A DNA stretch of 64,000 bases from Pantoea anthophila (GTDB lineage: Bacteria; Pseudomonadota; Gammaproteobacteria; Enterobacterales; Enterobacteriaceae), in assembly GCF_006494375.1 (NCBI RefSeq), contig NZ_VHIZ01000038.1:62001-126000 (forward strand). Reading direction: 5' to 3'. Within the stretch, counting starts at the first letter, position 1. Each line of letters opens with the position of its first letter. The notes beneath the pieces are model-generated. The model saw nothing but the letters and a program-made list of their open reading frames with translations. It ran no database searches and was not told where the DNA came from. Shown one piece after another: positions 1 through 11,665 of this stretch. The position numbers were made by a program, and so were the translations under genes.

Positions 1-367
1 CCGGGAGCAGGTGGTACTGGAGAACATGCTGCACAATGCGCAGCAGGAAGGACTTGAGCCGGAATCGGTGGAACCTTTTATTCACGCCCTGATGAATGCC
101 AGTAAAGCCATTCAGTATCGCTATCGGGCTGACTGGCTTTCCACGCCGGATAGCCTGCAGGCTGTTCCGGATCTGGCAGAGACCCGGCAGCAGATACAAC
201 GGCTGGATACACAGTTACTGACGGCGATCAGTCAGCGGCTGATGGCAGGCACCCTGGCAGACGCCGACAAGGGCTGGCTGCTCTCGCAGCTCGCGGCCCC
301 CCACCTCAGTGAGGCGGACAAAAACAGCCTCGTGACCTCCCTTTCCCGCATTCAGCGCAGGCATTAG
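1..367 (+). CDS. aroQ: Secreted chorismate mutase (AroQ gamma class), 3' end only
   Basis: The reading frame is already open at the left edge (codons begin at base 2), so the 5' part, including the expected signal peptide, lies outside the window. The visible 121 residues include the stretch SVEPFIHALMNASKAIQYRY, typical of the periplasmic gamma-class chorismate mutases, which convert chorismate to prephenate. The rest is helical and charged, as in the second half of that fold. A GTG at 11 is only an internal valine. A 14-bp perfect inverted repeat lies downstream at 535-568. The family call is fairly secure; the role of an exported mutase on a plasmid is unclear. Confidence 0.82.
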   Translation, partial: REQVVLENMLHNAQQEGLEPESVEPFIHALMNASKAIQYRYRADWLSTPDSLQAVPDLAETRQQIQRLDTQLLTAISQRLMAGTLADADKGWLLSQLAAPHLSEADKNSLVTSLSRIQRRH

Positions 368-534
368 GCGGAGGGCGTCACGCAGACCCTGCAGAACGTT
401 CTGCCATCAAAAGGGGGAATCTGAGGGTGCGTCACCGGTCATAAGTGAGAACGTTACAGGCAACAGCCCTGTTGTGACTTTTCACTCTGAAGAATAGCGG
501 CAAATGCTGAAAGGATGCGTTTACATCAATGCAG

Positions 535-568
535 GCATAAGAGCCTGTTGTCCGACAGGCTCTTATGC
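535..568. terminator. Perfect 14-bp hairpin between convergent genes
   Basis: GCATAAGAGCCTGT and its exact complement flank a 6-base loop. It lies between the chorismate mutase stop (367) and the end of the leftward dehydrogenase gene (613). AT-rich stem ends replace a long T-run, so it may stop transcription from both sides. Function is inferred from position and symmetry. Confidence 0.55.
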
Positions 569-612
569 AGAGTGTTAGCAATGCCAGGATCGATGATCAG
601 TGCAGGAGTGAA

Positions 613-1644
613 TTAATAATCAAACATCCCGGCGGGAATTTTATGACTCTCTTTTGTATCAGCGTAAGTCCGCGCAATCTGGTAATCAATCACTGGAATG
701 GGCCAGGTGGGGGCCTTACCTTCATACATCTCGGCAACCCCCATAGCAGCCATGTAAGAAGCCCGGATGGCGGCTTCAGCCGTATTGCCTCCCACGTGCG
801 GGGTGATGAGCACATTATCCAGTGCCGCCAGAGGGTTATCCGGGTGCATCGGCTCATGAGCAATGACATCCAGTCCTGCGCCAGCGATGATGCCATTTTT
901 ACAGGCTTCAACCAGATCGTCTTCATTGACCAACCCACCGCGCGCGGTATTGATCAGAAAAGCACCCGGTTTCATCATGGCTAACTTTTCTTTGTTAATC
1001 ATATTATGCGTCACTGAGGTATCGGGGGCGTGCAGTGAGACGTAATCACTCTCCGTAAAAATTCTCTCCAGGTCTCTTACAACCTCAACCCCATCAGGAA
1101 AATCTTTAGCAGGCTTGTAAGGGTCGTAACAAAGCACGTTCATTTCCATCGCCAGACAACGTTTAGCGGTCCGGCTGCCTATGTTTCCGCACCCGATGAT
1201 CCCCACGGTTTTGCCGTTTAAGGTTGTCATCGGCGTTTTTAATTTTGCCGCATAGTAGTCGACCGGCAGCATTGCACGAAGACGGCTGACATTGCGGCTC
1301 ATATAAAGCATGAGTAACAACGCCGTCTCCGCAACGGATGTACTGTTCGCAACAGGCGCATAGAGGCATTTGACGCCAAAGTCATCAGCAGCCTTCAAAT
1401 CAACCGCATCAAACCCGGCACCATGCCGGACGAGGACTTTTAAATTCGGTGCTGCCGCCTCAAACACTTTGCGAGACATTTTGGTCACACGAACAATGAT
1501 GGCATCCGGCTGGTGTAACTGCATGTCTGCAATCACGTCGTCGGTTTCAAAGCCACGCCCGTCAATCAACGTATGCCCCTGCCGTTCAAGCAGAAGTCGT
1601 CCATCCTGTTTCAATTCCTGTGGCAAAAGCACTTTCCATCCCAT
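613..1644 (-). CDS. D-isomer specific 2-hydroxyacid dehydrogenase
   Basis: This 343-residue protein is a full-length NAD-dependent D-2-hydroxyacid dehydrogenase, probably interconverting a 2-oxo acid and its D-2-hydroxy acid in the cytoplasm. The dinucleotide motif GCGNIG is at residues 151-156. The family's catalytic trio is present: Arg235 in NTARGG, Glu264 in AHEP and His283 in TPHVGGN. The start is supported by GAGGT about 7 bases upstream. It is the last gene of a leftward operon (HD protein, RraA-like, DASS carrier, dehydrogenase), which suggests it works on the imported acid or its product. It resembles phosphoglycerate dehydrogenase-like members, but the substrate cannot be read from sequence. 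Confidence 0.88.
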   Translation of the reverse strand: MGWKVLLPQELKQDGRLLLERQGHTLIDGRGFETDDVIADMQLHQPDAIIVRVTKMSRKVFEAAAPNLKVLVRHGAGFDAVDLKAADDFGVKCLYAPVANSTSVAETALLLMLYMSRNVSRLRAMLPVDYYAAKLKTPMTTLNGKTVGIIGCGNIGSRTAKRCLAMEMNVLCYDPYKPAKDFPDGVEVVRDLERIFTESDYVSLHAPDTSVTHNMINKEKLAMMKPGAFLINTARGGLVNEDDLVEACKNGIIAGAGLDVIAHEPMHPDNPLAALDNVLITPHVGGNTAEAAIRASYMAAMGVAEMYEGKAPTWPIPVIDYQIARTYADTKESHKIPAGMFDY

Positions 1645-1667
1645 AATAAAACCTCGTTATTTATAGA

Positions 1668-3086
1668 TTACAGTATGCCTATCAATTTCCAGTAGGGAAG
1701 ACCGACAGTAAAGAGCACTAAAGAAATAAGGATGAGTATTATCGTGCCTTTTGTATACCAGTCCTTTTGGCTGACATAGCCGTTCCCGTATAAATAAATA
1801 CTTGCCCCGTTTCCGTAATTACAAAGCAAAGCACCGTATGCGCCAAAGAAGACCAGCATCAACGACAGGGCCATCATATTGACCTGGGTCGCTTTGGCTA
1901 AGGTCAGCACCACTGGATATATGGAAACGATATAAGCGGAGTTCGAAACAAAAAAATATTTCACGACCAGACTGAGTAATACCAGAATCACCAGAACCAG
2001 AGAGCCGCTAATCGCGTTAAGATTCAGATACAGCTGAAGCTGTGACGCAATCCAGGTATAGAATCCGCCATCATTTAACGCCACGGTTAGACTGTAAAAA
2101 GCACCAAACCAGGTAAACATGTTCCAGGCGCCTTTTTCAGCCATCAGGTCATCCCAGTTTAACAATCCAAACACCAGCTCCAGCGCTAACCAGATAAAGG
2201 CAACAATATAGAGTCCCATGCCAATCTTATAGCCAATACTCCATCCCAGAATGGCACAGATAAAAAGCACAAACATGACCTTTTCATCCCGCTTCATGGG
2301 GCCCATTTCCGCAATCTTTTGCAGAACGATGGGTTTTATATTTCCCAGGTCACGCATTTCGGGTGGGAATAACTTGTAGACCACAATGGGGCTGAGAAAA
2401 AGGATCAGTAAACCGGGGACCAGAGCGGCTTTGAACCACAGCGCCCACGTCAATTCAATCCCAACGACATTGTTTATCGTCGATGCAATCACGGCATTGG
2501 ATGCCATTCCGGTTAAAAACAGCGCCGCTGTTGACATGGTAACGACGTGCTGTAAGAGCTCAAGATATGCGCCCAGTTTTCGGGGATTTTTGTCGGGATG
2601 GGAATCCAGCGCTTCCGATAAGCCCCTGAAAATCGGGAAGACAATCGCAGACCGTGATGTATTAGATCCCGTTGCCGGGCTCAATATCAGATCGCATATC
2701 AGCATGACATAACCCAGGCCAAGCGACGAACGGCCAAAGGAGGTGTTGCCGAATTTAGAAAGTAAAATGTATGCCATGCGTTTACCCAGCCCATTTTTTC
2801 TGAATGCGCTGCAAGCCAGTAACACGGCCAGGATAAACCAGACGTTCTGTTGTCCCCATCCGTAAAAAAGCGCGTTGGGATCTTTCACGAAAAAAGCCCC
2901 AAGCCCTACGATAATCAGGCTGATAATGGGCTCGGAAAACGGCTTCAGAATGAGTCCACACATCAGCGCAAGGCATAAGCCCGCCATATGCCATGTATTA
3001 ATATCCAGTCCGTCAGGACAGGGTAGCGTCCAGAATAACGCAGGGAAAATAACGACCGGAATAAGCTTTGTTATCTTGCTTTTCAT
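1668..3086 (-). CDS. DASS-family anion (di/tricarboxylate) carrier
   Basis: A 472-residue, very hydrophobic protein with about a dozen predicted membrane spans. It matches the divalent anion:sodium symporter family, which includes the CitT, TtdT and YbhI carriers. Family-type features are the early PCPDG segment, LSPATGSNTSRSAIVFPIF around residues 135-155, and the NYGNGASIYLYGNGYV stretch near residue 425. The start has AGGAAG about 9 bases upstream. The gene sits 23 bases before the dehydrogenase gene and 26 bases after the RraA-like gene in the same operon, so it most likely imports the acid degraded by its neighbours. Tartrate, citrate, malonate or a related acid is possible; the substrate is not determined. 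Confidence 0.88.
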   Translation of the reverse strand: MKSKITKLIPVVIFPALFWTLPCPDGLDINTWHMAGLCLALMCGLILKPFSEPIISLIIVGLGAFFVKDPNALFYGWGQQNVWFILAVLLACSAFRKNGLGKRMAYILLSKFGNTSFGRSSLGLGYVMLICDLILSPATGSNTSRSAIVFPIFRGLSEALDSHPDKNPRKLGAYLELLQHVVTMSTAALFLTGMASNAVIASTINNVVGIELTWALWFKAALVPGLLILFLSPIVVYKLFPPEMRDLGNIKPIVLQKIAEMGPMKRDEKVMFVLFICAILGWSIGYKIGMGLYIVAFIWLALELVFGLLNWDDLMAEKGAWNMFTWFGAFYSLTVALNDGGFYTWIASQLQLYLNLNAISGSLVLVILVLLSLVVKYFFVSNSAYIVSIYPVVLTLAKATQVNMMALSLMLVFFGAYGALLCNYGNGASIYLYGNGYVSQKDWYTKGTIILILISLVLFTVGLPYWKLIGIL

Positions 3087-3112
3087 TTTTCGTTCTTCCT
3101 GGTTTTATTTTA

Positions 3113-3811
3113 TTACTCATAGTGATTATCAATAATCTCTACATTCTTTCTTTCCATTAAATCGTCTACCCATTGACGATTAACCGTACCGGCTGCGGAA
3201 TTGACGGCTTTTTCTTTATCTTTCTCAGATAATATTTTTGATTTTTCCAGAACAGAGTAAGCGTCGTCTTTCGGAATGACGATGACGCCATCCCTGTCAC
3301 CCAGGATGATATCGCCAGGATTGACCATGATACCGCCACAGGAAATCGGGACATTAACTTCTCCGGGGCCCTCTTTGTAAGGTCCTGAGGGGGTGGTTCC
3401 GGTTGCATAGAGAGGTAGTGTTCCCTGAGAGAGAATATCAATGTCTCTGACCGGGCCATCGATAACAATCCCCTCTATTTTTTTGAAGCCCTGTAAATAA
3501 TTAAACATGATTTCACCCATGATAGCCCGGCTCCGTTCCCCCTCATTGGAAACAACAATCACATCGCCAGGTTGTGAAATATTCATCGCTTTATGGAGCA
3601 TCATGTTGTCACCCGCTCGGGCTTTGACCGTTAACGCAACCCCGCACATAATTCTGCCGGAGGGGTTCGACATCAGTCTGATTTGCGGGTTCATTCCGCA
3701 TAATCTCCCCATGCAATCCGCCACATTTGCGGCTGCAATTTTACTGAAAGCTTTAACCAGTTCAGGATCCGGCAATTTTCTCCTGGTGAAAACGCGATTA
3801 CCCACTGACAT
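3113..3811 (-). CDS. RraA-like aldolase/decarboxylase family protein
   Basis: Starting at 3811, behind AGGAG 8 bases upstream, this encodes 232 residues, the usual size for the family. A longer in-frame extension to 3904 would overlap the upstream gene and has no better ribosome site. Motifs of the RraA/HMG-aldolase fold are present: PGDVIVV near residue 81, GE at 99-100, DGPVRD at 118-123 and DRDGVIVIP at 172-180, including the Arg and Asp that bind substrate and metal in 4-hydroxy-4-methyl-2-oxoglutarate aldolases. Those enzymes cleave or decarboxylate 2-oxo acids. The catabolic operon context favours an enzyme over the RNase E inhibitor role of true RraA. Confidence 0.85.
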   Translation of the reverse strand: MSVGNRVFTRRKLPDPELVKAFSKIAAANVADCMGRLCGMNPQIRLMSNPSGRIMCGVALTVKARAGDNMMLHKAMNISQPGDVIVVSNEGERSRAIMGEIMFNYLQGFKKIEGIVIDGPVRDIDILSQGTLPLYATGTTPSGPYKEGPGEVNVPISCGGIMVNPGDIILGDRDGVIVIPKDDAYSVLEKSKILSEKDKEKAVNSAAGTVNRQWVDDLMERKNVEIIDNHYE

Positions 3812-3848
3812 GAGCGACTCCTTATTAATATGATCTGTTTCTGACGTT

Positions 3849-4430
3849 TTATTTTTCAGTAAGACAAATATCTGTTCCGGCATGAACAAAATGGACATCA
3901 GCATCCATCATGTCTGCATAGAATAAAATCATCCCCTCAATGCCCTGAGGGATAACTCTGGATTGTCCTGAATGCGCGACGACCAATGCCGTAATTGCTT
4001 CCGGAAGTCGGTATTTATGGGTGTAATACCCACTTAAAAAGCCATGCTGATAAAGCTTACCCGTTTGACTTTTTTTACTGGTGCCCGGCCCACCCGCCCC
4101 CATCTCCATCTCTTCCAGCTTGCATACATCATGCAGTACAGCGGAAACAATCAGAATATCGGTGTCAACTTCATACCCGAATTTTTTCTGGATATTCCGG
4201 GCAATAAGCAGGACATTATCCGTGACATTCTCGGTGTGCTTAACCAAAGAAACATCCGGTGCTCTGATCGCAAACTGTGCATCTTCAATGTTCTCCCATG
4301 CACTGTTCCGAAATGCCTCAACCCAGATTTCACATGCAGCATCCGCAAGCCTTCTGTTTTTGACTGCTGCTAACTGAGGGAAAAACTCTTTTATCTTTTC
4401 AATGGTGATTTCGCACATTTCCTGCCTCAC
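3849..4430 (-). CDS. HD-domain protein, probable metal-dependent phosphohydrolase
   Basis: A 193-residue protein with the HD signature: His65 (VKHTENV), His100-Asp101 (LHDVCK), a later VAHSG histidine and the Asp of YADMMDAD. Such domains bind one or two metals and usually hydrolyse phosphoesters or nucleotides. The longest start is GTG at 4430, with AGGA a few bases upstream; ATG at 4418 is an alternative but sits too close to its AGGAA. It is the first gene of the leftward operon and lies 37 bases before the RraA-like start. HD proteins do turn up in acid catabolic clusters, but its reaction here is unknown. Confidence 0.75.
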   Translation of the reverse strand: MRQEMCEITIEKIKEFFPQLAAVKNRRLADAACEIWVEAFRNSAWENIEDAQFAIRAPDVSLVKHTENVTDNVLLIARNIQKKFGYEVDTDILIVSAVLHDVCKLEEMEMGAGGPGTSKKSQTGKLYQHGFLSGYYTHKYRLPEAITALVVAHSGQSRVIPQGIEGMILFYADMMDADVHFVHAGTDICLTEK

Positions 4431-4743
4431 AAAGTCCTGTCAGATAATAAAGAAGAACCTTCACCCTATCGGAAACCGGGTGAATATGATGACCTTGCGG
4501 GCATTCTATTTTTTAATACGCACCAACAGAAACAATATTTTATTTATTTCCGACAAAGAAATGTTGTTTATGCATTCTTTAAAGTTAATTTAACTATTCT
4601 GCAATAAGGACTTCGTTAATCACGCTTAAGCCGTCAATATAAAACGGTGAGATTTGCAATTAACCTCACAGAAATTCCGGAGTCTGGTTCATAATAAAAC
4701 CGTCAACTCCGTTACAGGAAGGCTTATCACCACGCGGGTTGCG
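4431..4743. other. Gene-free gap between catabolic operon and LysR gene
   Basis: This 313-base AT-rich stretch lies between the start of the leftward operon and the end of the leftward LysR gene. It should hold the operon promoter and the LysR-type binding sites. I see no convincing gene and no clear -35/-10 pair that I would place exactly. Confidence 0.5.
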
Positions 4744-5691
4744 TCAGCGATGCCGTGAAAAAGGTCCGGGCGTACCAAATAGCGCCGTTGTCCGGGAGAT
4801 GAAGTCACGCGCATAGCGTGATAGATAGCGGTTTTTGTGGTAAATAATGCTCAGCGGACTGAAAACATAGTCATTCTGAAGAAGAACGGGCAGAAACACA
4901 CCTTCCGGATAGCGTTCCTGTAAGGAGGGTATTCTTATTTCAGTCAGAAAAAAGACACCAAATTCAAACAGGGCAAGCATAACATCGATGGAGTCAACCT
5001 CAAATATTCTCCGCGGTTCAAATCCCGCCTCCTCAAAGCATGCGTTAACAATTTTGTGCAGCCGGTAATCCGATTTAAAACAGATAAAGGGAAAGTCTTT
5101 GAATTTATCAAGCGTCGTGCCCTGCTGGCATCCTGCGATAAAATTATCTGTGTCACTGCCAAAATGCTCAATCAGCAGATTTTTATTTACGGCAAGATAG
5201 AGCCTGTCGTTCATCAATGGGATGGTTTTTAACAGGGGGTCATCCCCTTGTTTTATCCCAACAAAAAAATCCAGCTCTCCGGACATCAGCATCTGTTCCA
5301 TCCTGGCTGATTTTTCGTTTGTCAGGTTTATCGTAATGTTGGGCCATTTTTTTATATAATCCGGCAGAACCATAGGAAGCCAGTAACTTCCTCTGTAGGG
5401 CGTCGCCCCGATATATAACGTGCCAATATGATGATGCTTAATATCGCTTAATCGTGATGAGATATTATCGCTTTCCATCAGTATCTTTATCGCAGAATCA
5501 TACAGCGCGCTGCCAGCCTGAGTGAGTTTAATCTGCGGTTTTCTGTGGAAGAGAATCGTATCATAATAATCCTCTAATTTTTTAATGTGTACACTGAGAT
5601 TTTGCTGAGAGGTTGAAAGATTTTGTGCAGCCCTGGTGAAATTTAAATTTTCAGCCAGCTCAACAAAGTAACGCATGCTGATTAAGTTCAT
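4744..5691 (-). CDS. LysR-family transcriptional regulator
   Basis: A 315-residue regulator of typical LysR length. The N-terminal winged helix-turn-helix spans about residues 2-60 and includes FVELAENLNFTRAAQNLSTS and the LEDYYDTILFHR wing. A substrate-binding domain follows from about residue 90. The start has a strong GGAGGT 5 bases upstream. It is encoded on the same strand as, and just upstream of, the HD/RraA/DASS/dehydrogenase operon, which it probably controls in response to the imported acid or a product. Several residues after the core domain (PGPFSRHR) form an extra tail. Confidence 0.9.
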   Translation of the reverse strand: MNLISMRYFVELAENLNFTRAAQNLSTSQQNLSVHIKKLEDYYDTILFHRKPQIKLTQAGSALYDSAIKILMESDNISSRLSDIKHHHIGTLYIGATPYRGSYWLPMVLPDYIKKWPNITINLTNEKSARMEQMLMSGELDFFVGIKQGDDPLLKTIPLMNDRLYLAVNKNLLIEHFGSDTDNFIAGCQQGTTLDKFKDFPFICFKSDYRLHKIVNACFEEAGFEPRRIFEVDSIDVMLALFEFGVFFLTEIRIPSLQERYPEGVFLPVLLQNDYVFSPLSIIYHKNRYLSRYARDFISRTTALFGTPGPFSRHR

Positions 5692-6170
5692 AATGACCTC
5701 CCTGTAAGCCTGTAACCAGCGCGTTTTACTCGCCTGATTTACGGCAATCTGCGTGTATTGAAATGCTGAAGATAATGATTAAAAATTAAAAGTTGCTAAA
5801 AGAGATGATGCTTTTATATTTGCAAGTAAATGAGGTTAAACATCGTTAACTTTTTTGCATCATCTTCTTTGAATTATCGATTGCCATTATATTTTTTCTC
5901 GCGCGCTGTGTCCCCCCGACAACCTGAGCTGAAGCGATGGTTTTTTTAATACGTGTGAGCGATGGCTCGTTATGAATGGCCCGATACCGCCTGTACCCTT
6001 ATCCGGTGCCGCAGTCTCAGGGTGAATGCACAGTGCATTACGCACCCTAAGAGGTCGCTGTATCGTTATACCGATACGGCGAAAATGATCTGGCGGGGGG
6101 GTAAATGACGTTGTATGCCTCAGTGATGCAGAGAACAACGCTCTCGGGCGCTGGATCTGCCCCGCATCCG
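5692..6170. other. Gene-free gap between LysR and scrR, with inverted repeats
   Basis: The 479 bases between the LysR start and the scrR stop hold no convincing gene. AGATGATGC at 5803-5811 is repeated inverted at 5857-5865, upstream of the LysR gene, and could be a regulator site. The perfect 15-base palindrome AATGCACAGTGCATT at 6025-6039, nested in a GGGTG/CACCC outer stem, lies after scrR and could form its transcript end, although no T-run follows. Confidence 0.45.
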
Positions 6171-7175
6171 TTAACCGCGCAGCCGCAGTGTGGCCGGCAA
6201 GACCAGCTGACTCTCGGTGGGGTCGTCTCCCCGGATCAGGGTGGTCAGCATGGAGAAACAGGCCTGCGCCAGTGCCGGAACATTCTGCTCTACCGTATCG
6301 ATCGGAATGGAGAGCGAATCATACAGATAGTGATCGTCAAAACTGGCGATGCGGATATCGCGGGTCAGCAGGTGATGCTCGCTCATGTAGCGCAGCACTC
6401 CTTCCAGCAGACCACAGGCGGCGGTGAACATCGCTTTAGGAGGACGTCCCAGCCGGTCACACAAGGCCGAAAACATCTCATAGCCGCTGCCGGGATGGTA
6501 GTTACCCTGAATAATCCACTCCGGCTGCAGGGTCACCCCCGCGCGCGCCAGCCCCTGCCGGAATCCTGTCAGACGATCCTGGGTAGGCGACAGCGCCGAC
6601 TGTCCGCCAAGGAAGTAGATCTCTTCCGGACAGGCGCGCGCCAGTTTTTCAACGAGATCGGCGGTAGGGGTGACCGAGTCGGTGATCACCCAGGGAAGCG
6701 CGGTGTTGTTCATGTGGCGATCAAACAGCAGTACCGGTAACTGTTCGCTGAGGCTGACATAGTCACTGTCATCCAGCATGCTGGAGGCGACAATCAGCCC
6801 ATCGACCTGACGGGCAACCAGGTTATTCACGACCACCCTCTCCTGAGCACCATTTTCATCGGTACAGGAGATCAGCAGCTGGAGACCGGCTGCCCGGCAG
6901 AGGTTTTCCAGCGCATGCGAAAAGGCCGCGAAACCATGGTTAGTGATCTCCGGCACCACCAGCCCCAGCGTGTGGCTGCGGGCATCATGCAGCATCCGGG
7001 CGTGGATGCTGGGCTGATAATGGTGTTCACGGGCCAGCGTCAGAACCCGCTCACGCGTCTCCTTTGCCACCCGTAACTCTTCGCCACGGCCGTTAAGCAC
7101 CAGGCTGGCAGTGGCTTTTGAAACGCCAGCCAGCCCGGCAATGTCACTGATGGTAACGCGTTTGGTTTTTCTCAC
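6171..7175 (-). CDS. scrR: Sucrose operon repressor, LacI family
   Basis: A 334-residue LacI/GalR-type repressor. The helix-turn-helix is at residues 8-27 ([20 protein letters not shown]) and a periplasmic-binding-protein-like effector domain follows. The position at the end of scrK-scrY-scrA-scrB identifies it as ScrR, which in known scr regulons represses transcription until fructose or fructose-1-phosphate binds. Palindromic CTAAACCGGTTTAG sites with the central CpG expected for this family lie before scrY and, in a variant form, before scrK. The gene starts 28 bases after scrB ends, so it may be read with the operon. Confidence 0.92.
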   Translation of the reverse strand: MRKTKRVTISDIAGLAGVSKATASLVLNGRGEELRVAKETRERVLTLAREHHYQPSIHARMLHDARSHTLGLVVPEITNHGFAAFSHALENLCRAAGLQLLISCTDENGAQERVVVNNLVARQVDGLIVASSMLDDSDYVSLSEQLPVLLFDRHMNNTALPWVITDSVTPTADLVEKLARACPEEIYFLGGQSALSPTQDRLTGFRQGLARAGVTLQPEWIIQGNYHPGSGYEMFSALCDRLGRPPKAMFTAACGLLEGVLRYMSEHHLLTRDIRIASFDDHYLYDSLSIPIDTVEQNVPALAQACFSMLTTLIRGDDPTESQLVLPATLRLRG

Positions 7176-7203
7176 GGCAGGACACGGTTGATGGAACAGG
7201 CCG

Positions 7204-8613
7204 TTATTCTACCATGCAGCGACGCAACGACCAGTAGCGGGCCGTCAGTTCTGCGCCTCCGCGCAGGGTGAGCTTCGCCGGCGTGTCCGGAAAATAGCGG
7301 CTGCTCATCACGCCTTCCCCCTCATTGATGAAAATCTCCACGCTGGAGTGGTCGCAGAGGATCTGTAACCGGCGGGCTGCCCCTGTCCAGTAGCGGAAGA
7401 TCCACTCGCCCGTAACCAGACTGCGACGGGCAAGCCGCAGTTCATCCTGCTGCCACGACAGGATCAGCGTATCGGCAAAATTGAGTTCGATATCTCCCTG
7501 ACTCTCCAGCATCAGCTCCAGTCGCGCGGCGGCGATCGGTGGCATGTCATCAGCGCGACCCTGATAGTGCTGCTCCGCTTCGCGCAGCGCCTGCAGTTCA
7601 GCAACCGGCTGCTGACAGAGCCGCCCGTTGCGTGAGCTCAGTTCACGCAGGCAGGTCATCTGGTGGATCCAGCGATGCGCGACCGTCGGCTGGGCCATCT
7701 CCTCGCCATCCGGCGTACCCATCCAGCCCACCAGCAGACGCCGTCCGTCTGCAGTAAGCGTGGTCTGCGGCGCATAAAATTCAAACCCGGCATCCATTTC
7801 ATTCAGCGGGCCGTGGGTGTACTCAGCCTGCTCATAATCCAGAGAGCCGCTCAGCCAGGCGCAGGCGTGGCTGTTCAGGTAGCGTTTTTCTTCCGGCGCC
7901 ACGCCCTGCGGACAGCAGATCAGATAGGTGCTGTCGCCCAGCGTGAACATATCCGGGCATTCCCACATGTAGCCCGCGGCGCCCAGTCCTCCCCGCTCGC
8001 TGCCCGCTATTTCGCCGAGAGAGTGCCACGCGCGCAGATCGTCAGAACGCAGTAACAGCACCCTGCCCTGCCGCTGCGTGGTCTGCGCCGCCAGAACCAT
8101 GTACCAGTGGTTTTCGTGCCGCCACACTTTAGGATCGCGGACGTGGCCGGTATAACCCTCCGGCACGGCAATGACCGGGCCGAGTTTGTCGAATTCCCCT
8201 GCGCTGTTCTGCTGCGCCAGGCATTGCCACGCGGTGCGCGAGCCATCCTCAAATTTGACGTTACCGGTGTAGATCAGCGTCAGCACGCCGTTCTCCTCCA
8301 CTGCGCTGCCGGAGTAGCAACCGCTGCGGTCATACTCCTCATCAGGCATCAGGGCAATGGGCTGATGCTGCCAGTGCAGCAGATCCGCTGAGCGCCAGTG
8401 ACCCCAGCACTTATGCTGATGTGCACACCCCAGCGGGTTCCACTGGTAAAAAAGATGATAGTGTCCGTCAAAATGGATAAAGCCGTTAGGATCGTTGAGC
8501 AGCCCGGTCACCGGTGCCAGATGCCAGCCGGGATAGTGGCGGTCGCTGAGCGCCGCGGGCATACCCTGCATGACCGCCTGCAGGATAGCGGCCAGACGTG
8601 TTGATGCGCTCAT
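7204..8613 (-). CDS. scrB: Sucrose-6-phosphate hydrolase (GH32 invertase)
   Basis: A 469-residue glycoside hydrolase family 32 enzyme that splits intracellular sucrose-6-phosphate into glucose-6-phosphate and fructose. The three family acid motifs are visible: NDPNG with the nucleophile Asp41, RDPK, and WECPD with the acid/base Glu. There is no signal peptide, as expected for a cytoplasmic enzyme acting behind the PTS. Its ATG overlaps the scrA stop by one base (TAATG arrangement), which implies coupled translation. Length and order match the known enteric scr operons. Confidence 0.95.
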   Translation of the reverse strand: MSASTRLAAILQAVMQGMPAALSDRHYPGWHLAPVTGLLNDPNGFIHFDGHYHLFYQWNPLGCAHQHKCWGHWRSADLLHWQHQPIALMPDEEYDRSGCYSGSAVEENGVLTLIYTGNVKFEDGSRTAWQCLAQQNSAGEFDKLGPVIAVPEGYTGHVRDPKVWRHENHWYMVLAAQTTQRQGRVLLLRSDDLRAWHSLGEIAGSERGGLGAAGYMWECPDMFTLGDSTYLICCPQGVAPEEKRYLNSHACAWLSGSLDYEQAEYTHGPLNEMDAGFEFYAPQTTLTADGRRLLVGWMGTPDGEEMAQPTVAHRWIHQMTCLRELSSRNGRLCQQPVAELQALREAEQHYQGRADDMPPIAAARLELMLESQGDIELNFADTLILSWQQDELRLARRSLVTGEWIFRYWTGAARRLQILCDHSSVEIFINEGEGVMSSRYFPDTPAKLTLRGGAELTARYWSLRRCMVE

Positions 8614-9983
8614 TATTCCGCGTCCGTTTTATATTTGAGCAGGTAAGAGATCACAAACGCCGAAATGAAGGCGATGGCGATACCGATAATATAGTTCAGC
8701 AGCGACCCGGCCTGCACGATGGCCATGCCCGGCAGACCGGTCAGGCCGACGGCGGTCATGTAGACGTGCACCGAAACCACCCAGGCTCCCCCCAGCGCGC
8801 CCCCGACCAGGCCGGCAATGAAAGGTTTCATAAAGCGCAGGTTGATACCAAAGATCGCGGCTTCCGTGATCCCCAGCAGCGCAGAGAACGCGGAGGGCAG
8901 CGAAATCGCTTTGATTTTTGCATCGCGGGTTTTAAACCACACCGCCAGGCAGGCACCGCCCTGAGCGACATTCGCCATCGCCCAGACAGGCAGCAGGAAG
9001 TTTACCCCGATGGACGGATTACCCAGCAGCCCCGCTTCGATAGCGTGAAAGCTGTGATGCACACCGGTAATGACGATCACGGAATAGAGTCCGCCGAACA
9101 CCAGGCCAGCCAGCCAGCCTGCGTGTGCGATCAGGGTGCTGAGCACAAAGGAGATGCCATCACCCAGCATACGGCCGGCCGGACCGATGATCAGCAGCGC
9201 AATGAAGCCAGACAGAATCACGGTCAGAAACGGGGTCAGGATCAGATCGAGGGCATCCGGAATAACCCGGCGCAGCTGCTTTTCCAGCATACTCATAAAC
9301 CACACGGCCAGTAGCACCGGGAATACCGTCCCCTGATAGCCGATCATCGCCACTTCAAAACCAAAGAAGTTCATGGTGTGGAAACCCGACGCGACCCCCC
9401 AGGCGTTAGTCAGGGCCGGATGCGTCAGGATGCCGCCGAGGGTCGCGCCGAGAAAGGGGTTACCGCCAAATTCGCGCGCCGCCGTAAAGCCAATCAGGAT
9501 CGGCAGGATAATAAAGGCCGCCGAGCTGCACATATCGAGCATGATATAGAGCGCATTCTCCGGGTTAACCCAGCCGTAGGTTTTGACCATCCCCAGCAGG
9601 CCCATCAGCAGCCCCGACGCCACAATGGCCGGAATGATCGGCACAAAGATGTTCGACAACAGACGGGCAATTCGCTGGAAAGGGTTGAGCTTACGGGCCG
9701 CAATATCCGCCGCCTCAGACTTACTCGATTCGCTGATGCCCGCCTCGGCGATGAACGCCGCATACACCTTGTTCACCACGCCGGTGCCAAAGATCACCTG
9801 AAGCTGTCCCGCATTGCGGAAGCACCCCTTTACCCCCTCAATCCGGCCAATGGCAGCGGTGTCCGCCAGCGCATCATCGGCCAGCACCAGCCTCAGCCGG
9901 GTAGCGCAGTGTGCGGCACTGGCGATGTTCGCTTTGCCACCCAGCAGGGGCAGGAGTGCCCGGGAAATCTTCACATAGTCCAT
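8613..9983 (-). CDS. scrA: Sucrose-specific PTS transporter, EIIBC
   Basis: A 456-residue permease that imports and phosphorylates sucrose to sucrose-6-phosphate. The N-terminal IIB domain carries the phosphorylated cysteine in AHCATRLR (Cys26). The rest is a IIC domain with about ten membrane spans, including the GVHHSFHAIEAGL segment typical of the sucrose/beta-glucoside branch. It lacks an attached IIA domain, so a host IIA(Glc) must supply phosphate, as in other enteric ScrA proteins. It lies between scrY (67 bases upstream) and scrB (1-base overlap). Confidence 0.94.
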   Translation of the reverse strand: MDYVKISRALLPLLGGKANIASAAHCATRLRLVLADDALADTAAIGRIEGVKGCFRNAGQLQVIFGTGVVNKVYAAFIAEAGISESSKSEAADIAARKLNPFQRIARLLSNIFVPIIPAIVASGLLMGLLGMVKTYGWVNPENALYIMLDMCSSAAFIILPILIGFTAAREFGGNPFLGATLGGILTHPALTNAWGVASGFHTMNFFGFEVAMIGYQGTVFPVLLAVWFMSMLEKQLRRVIPDALDLILTPFLTVILSGFIALLIIGPAGRMLGDGISFVLSTLIAHAGWLAGLVFGGLYSVIVITGVHHSFHAIEAGLLGNPSIGVNFLLPVWAMANVAQGGACLAVWFKTRDAKIKAISLPSAFSALLGITEAAIFGINLRFMKPFIAGLVGGALGGAWVVSVHVYMTAVGLTGLPGMAIVQAGSLLNYIIGIAIAFISAFVISYLLKYKTDAE

Positions 9984-10049
9984 ACATACCTCTGTCTTGT
10001 TATGTTTTTATCCGCGTGACTATCCGGCCCCGGATGCGGGGCCAGCCGG

Positions 10050-11627
<1,578 letters not shown>

Positions 11628-11665
11628 TCATAGCCACGGGTAATTTCCCTTCGCAACGAAAATAG

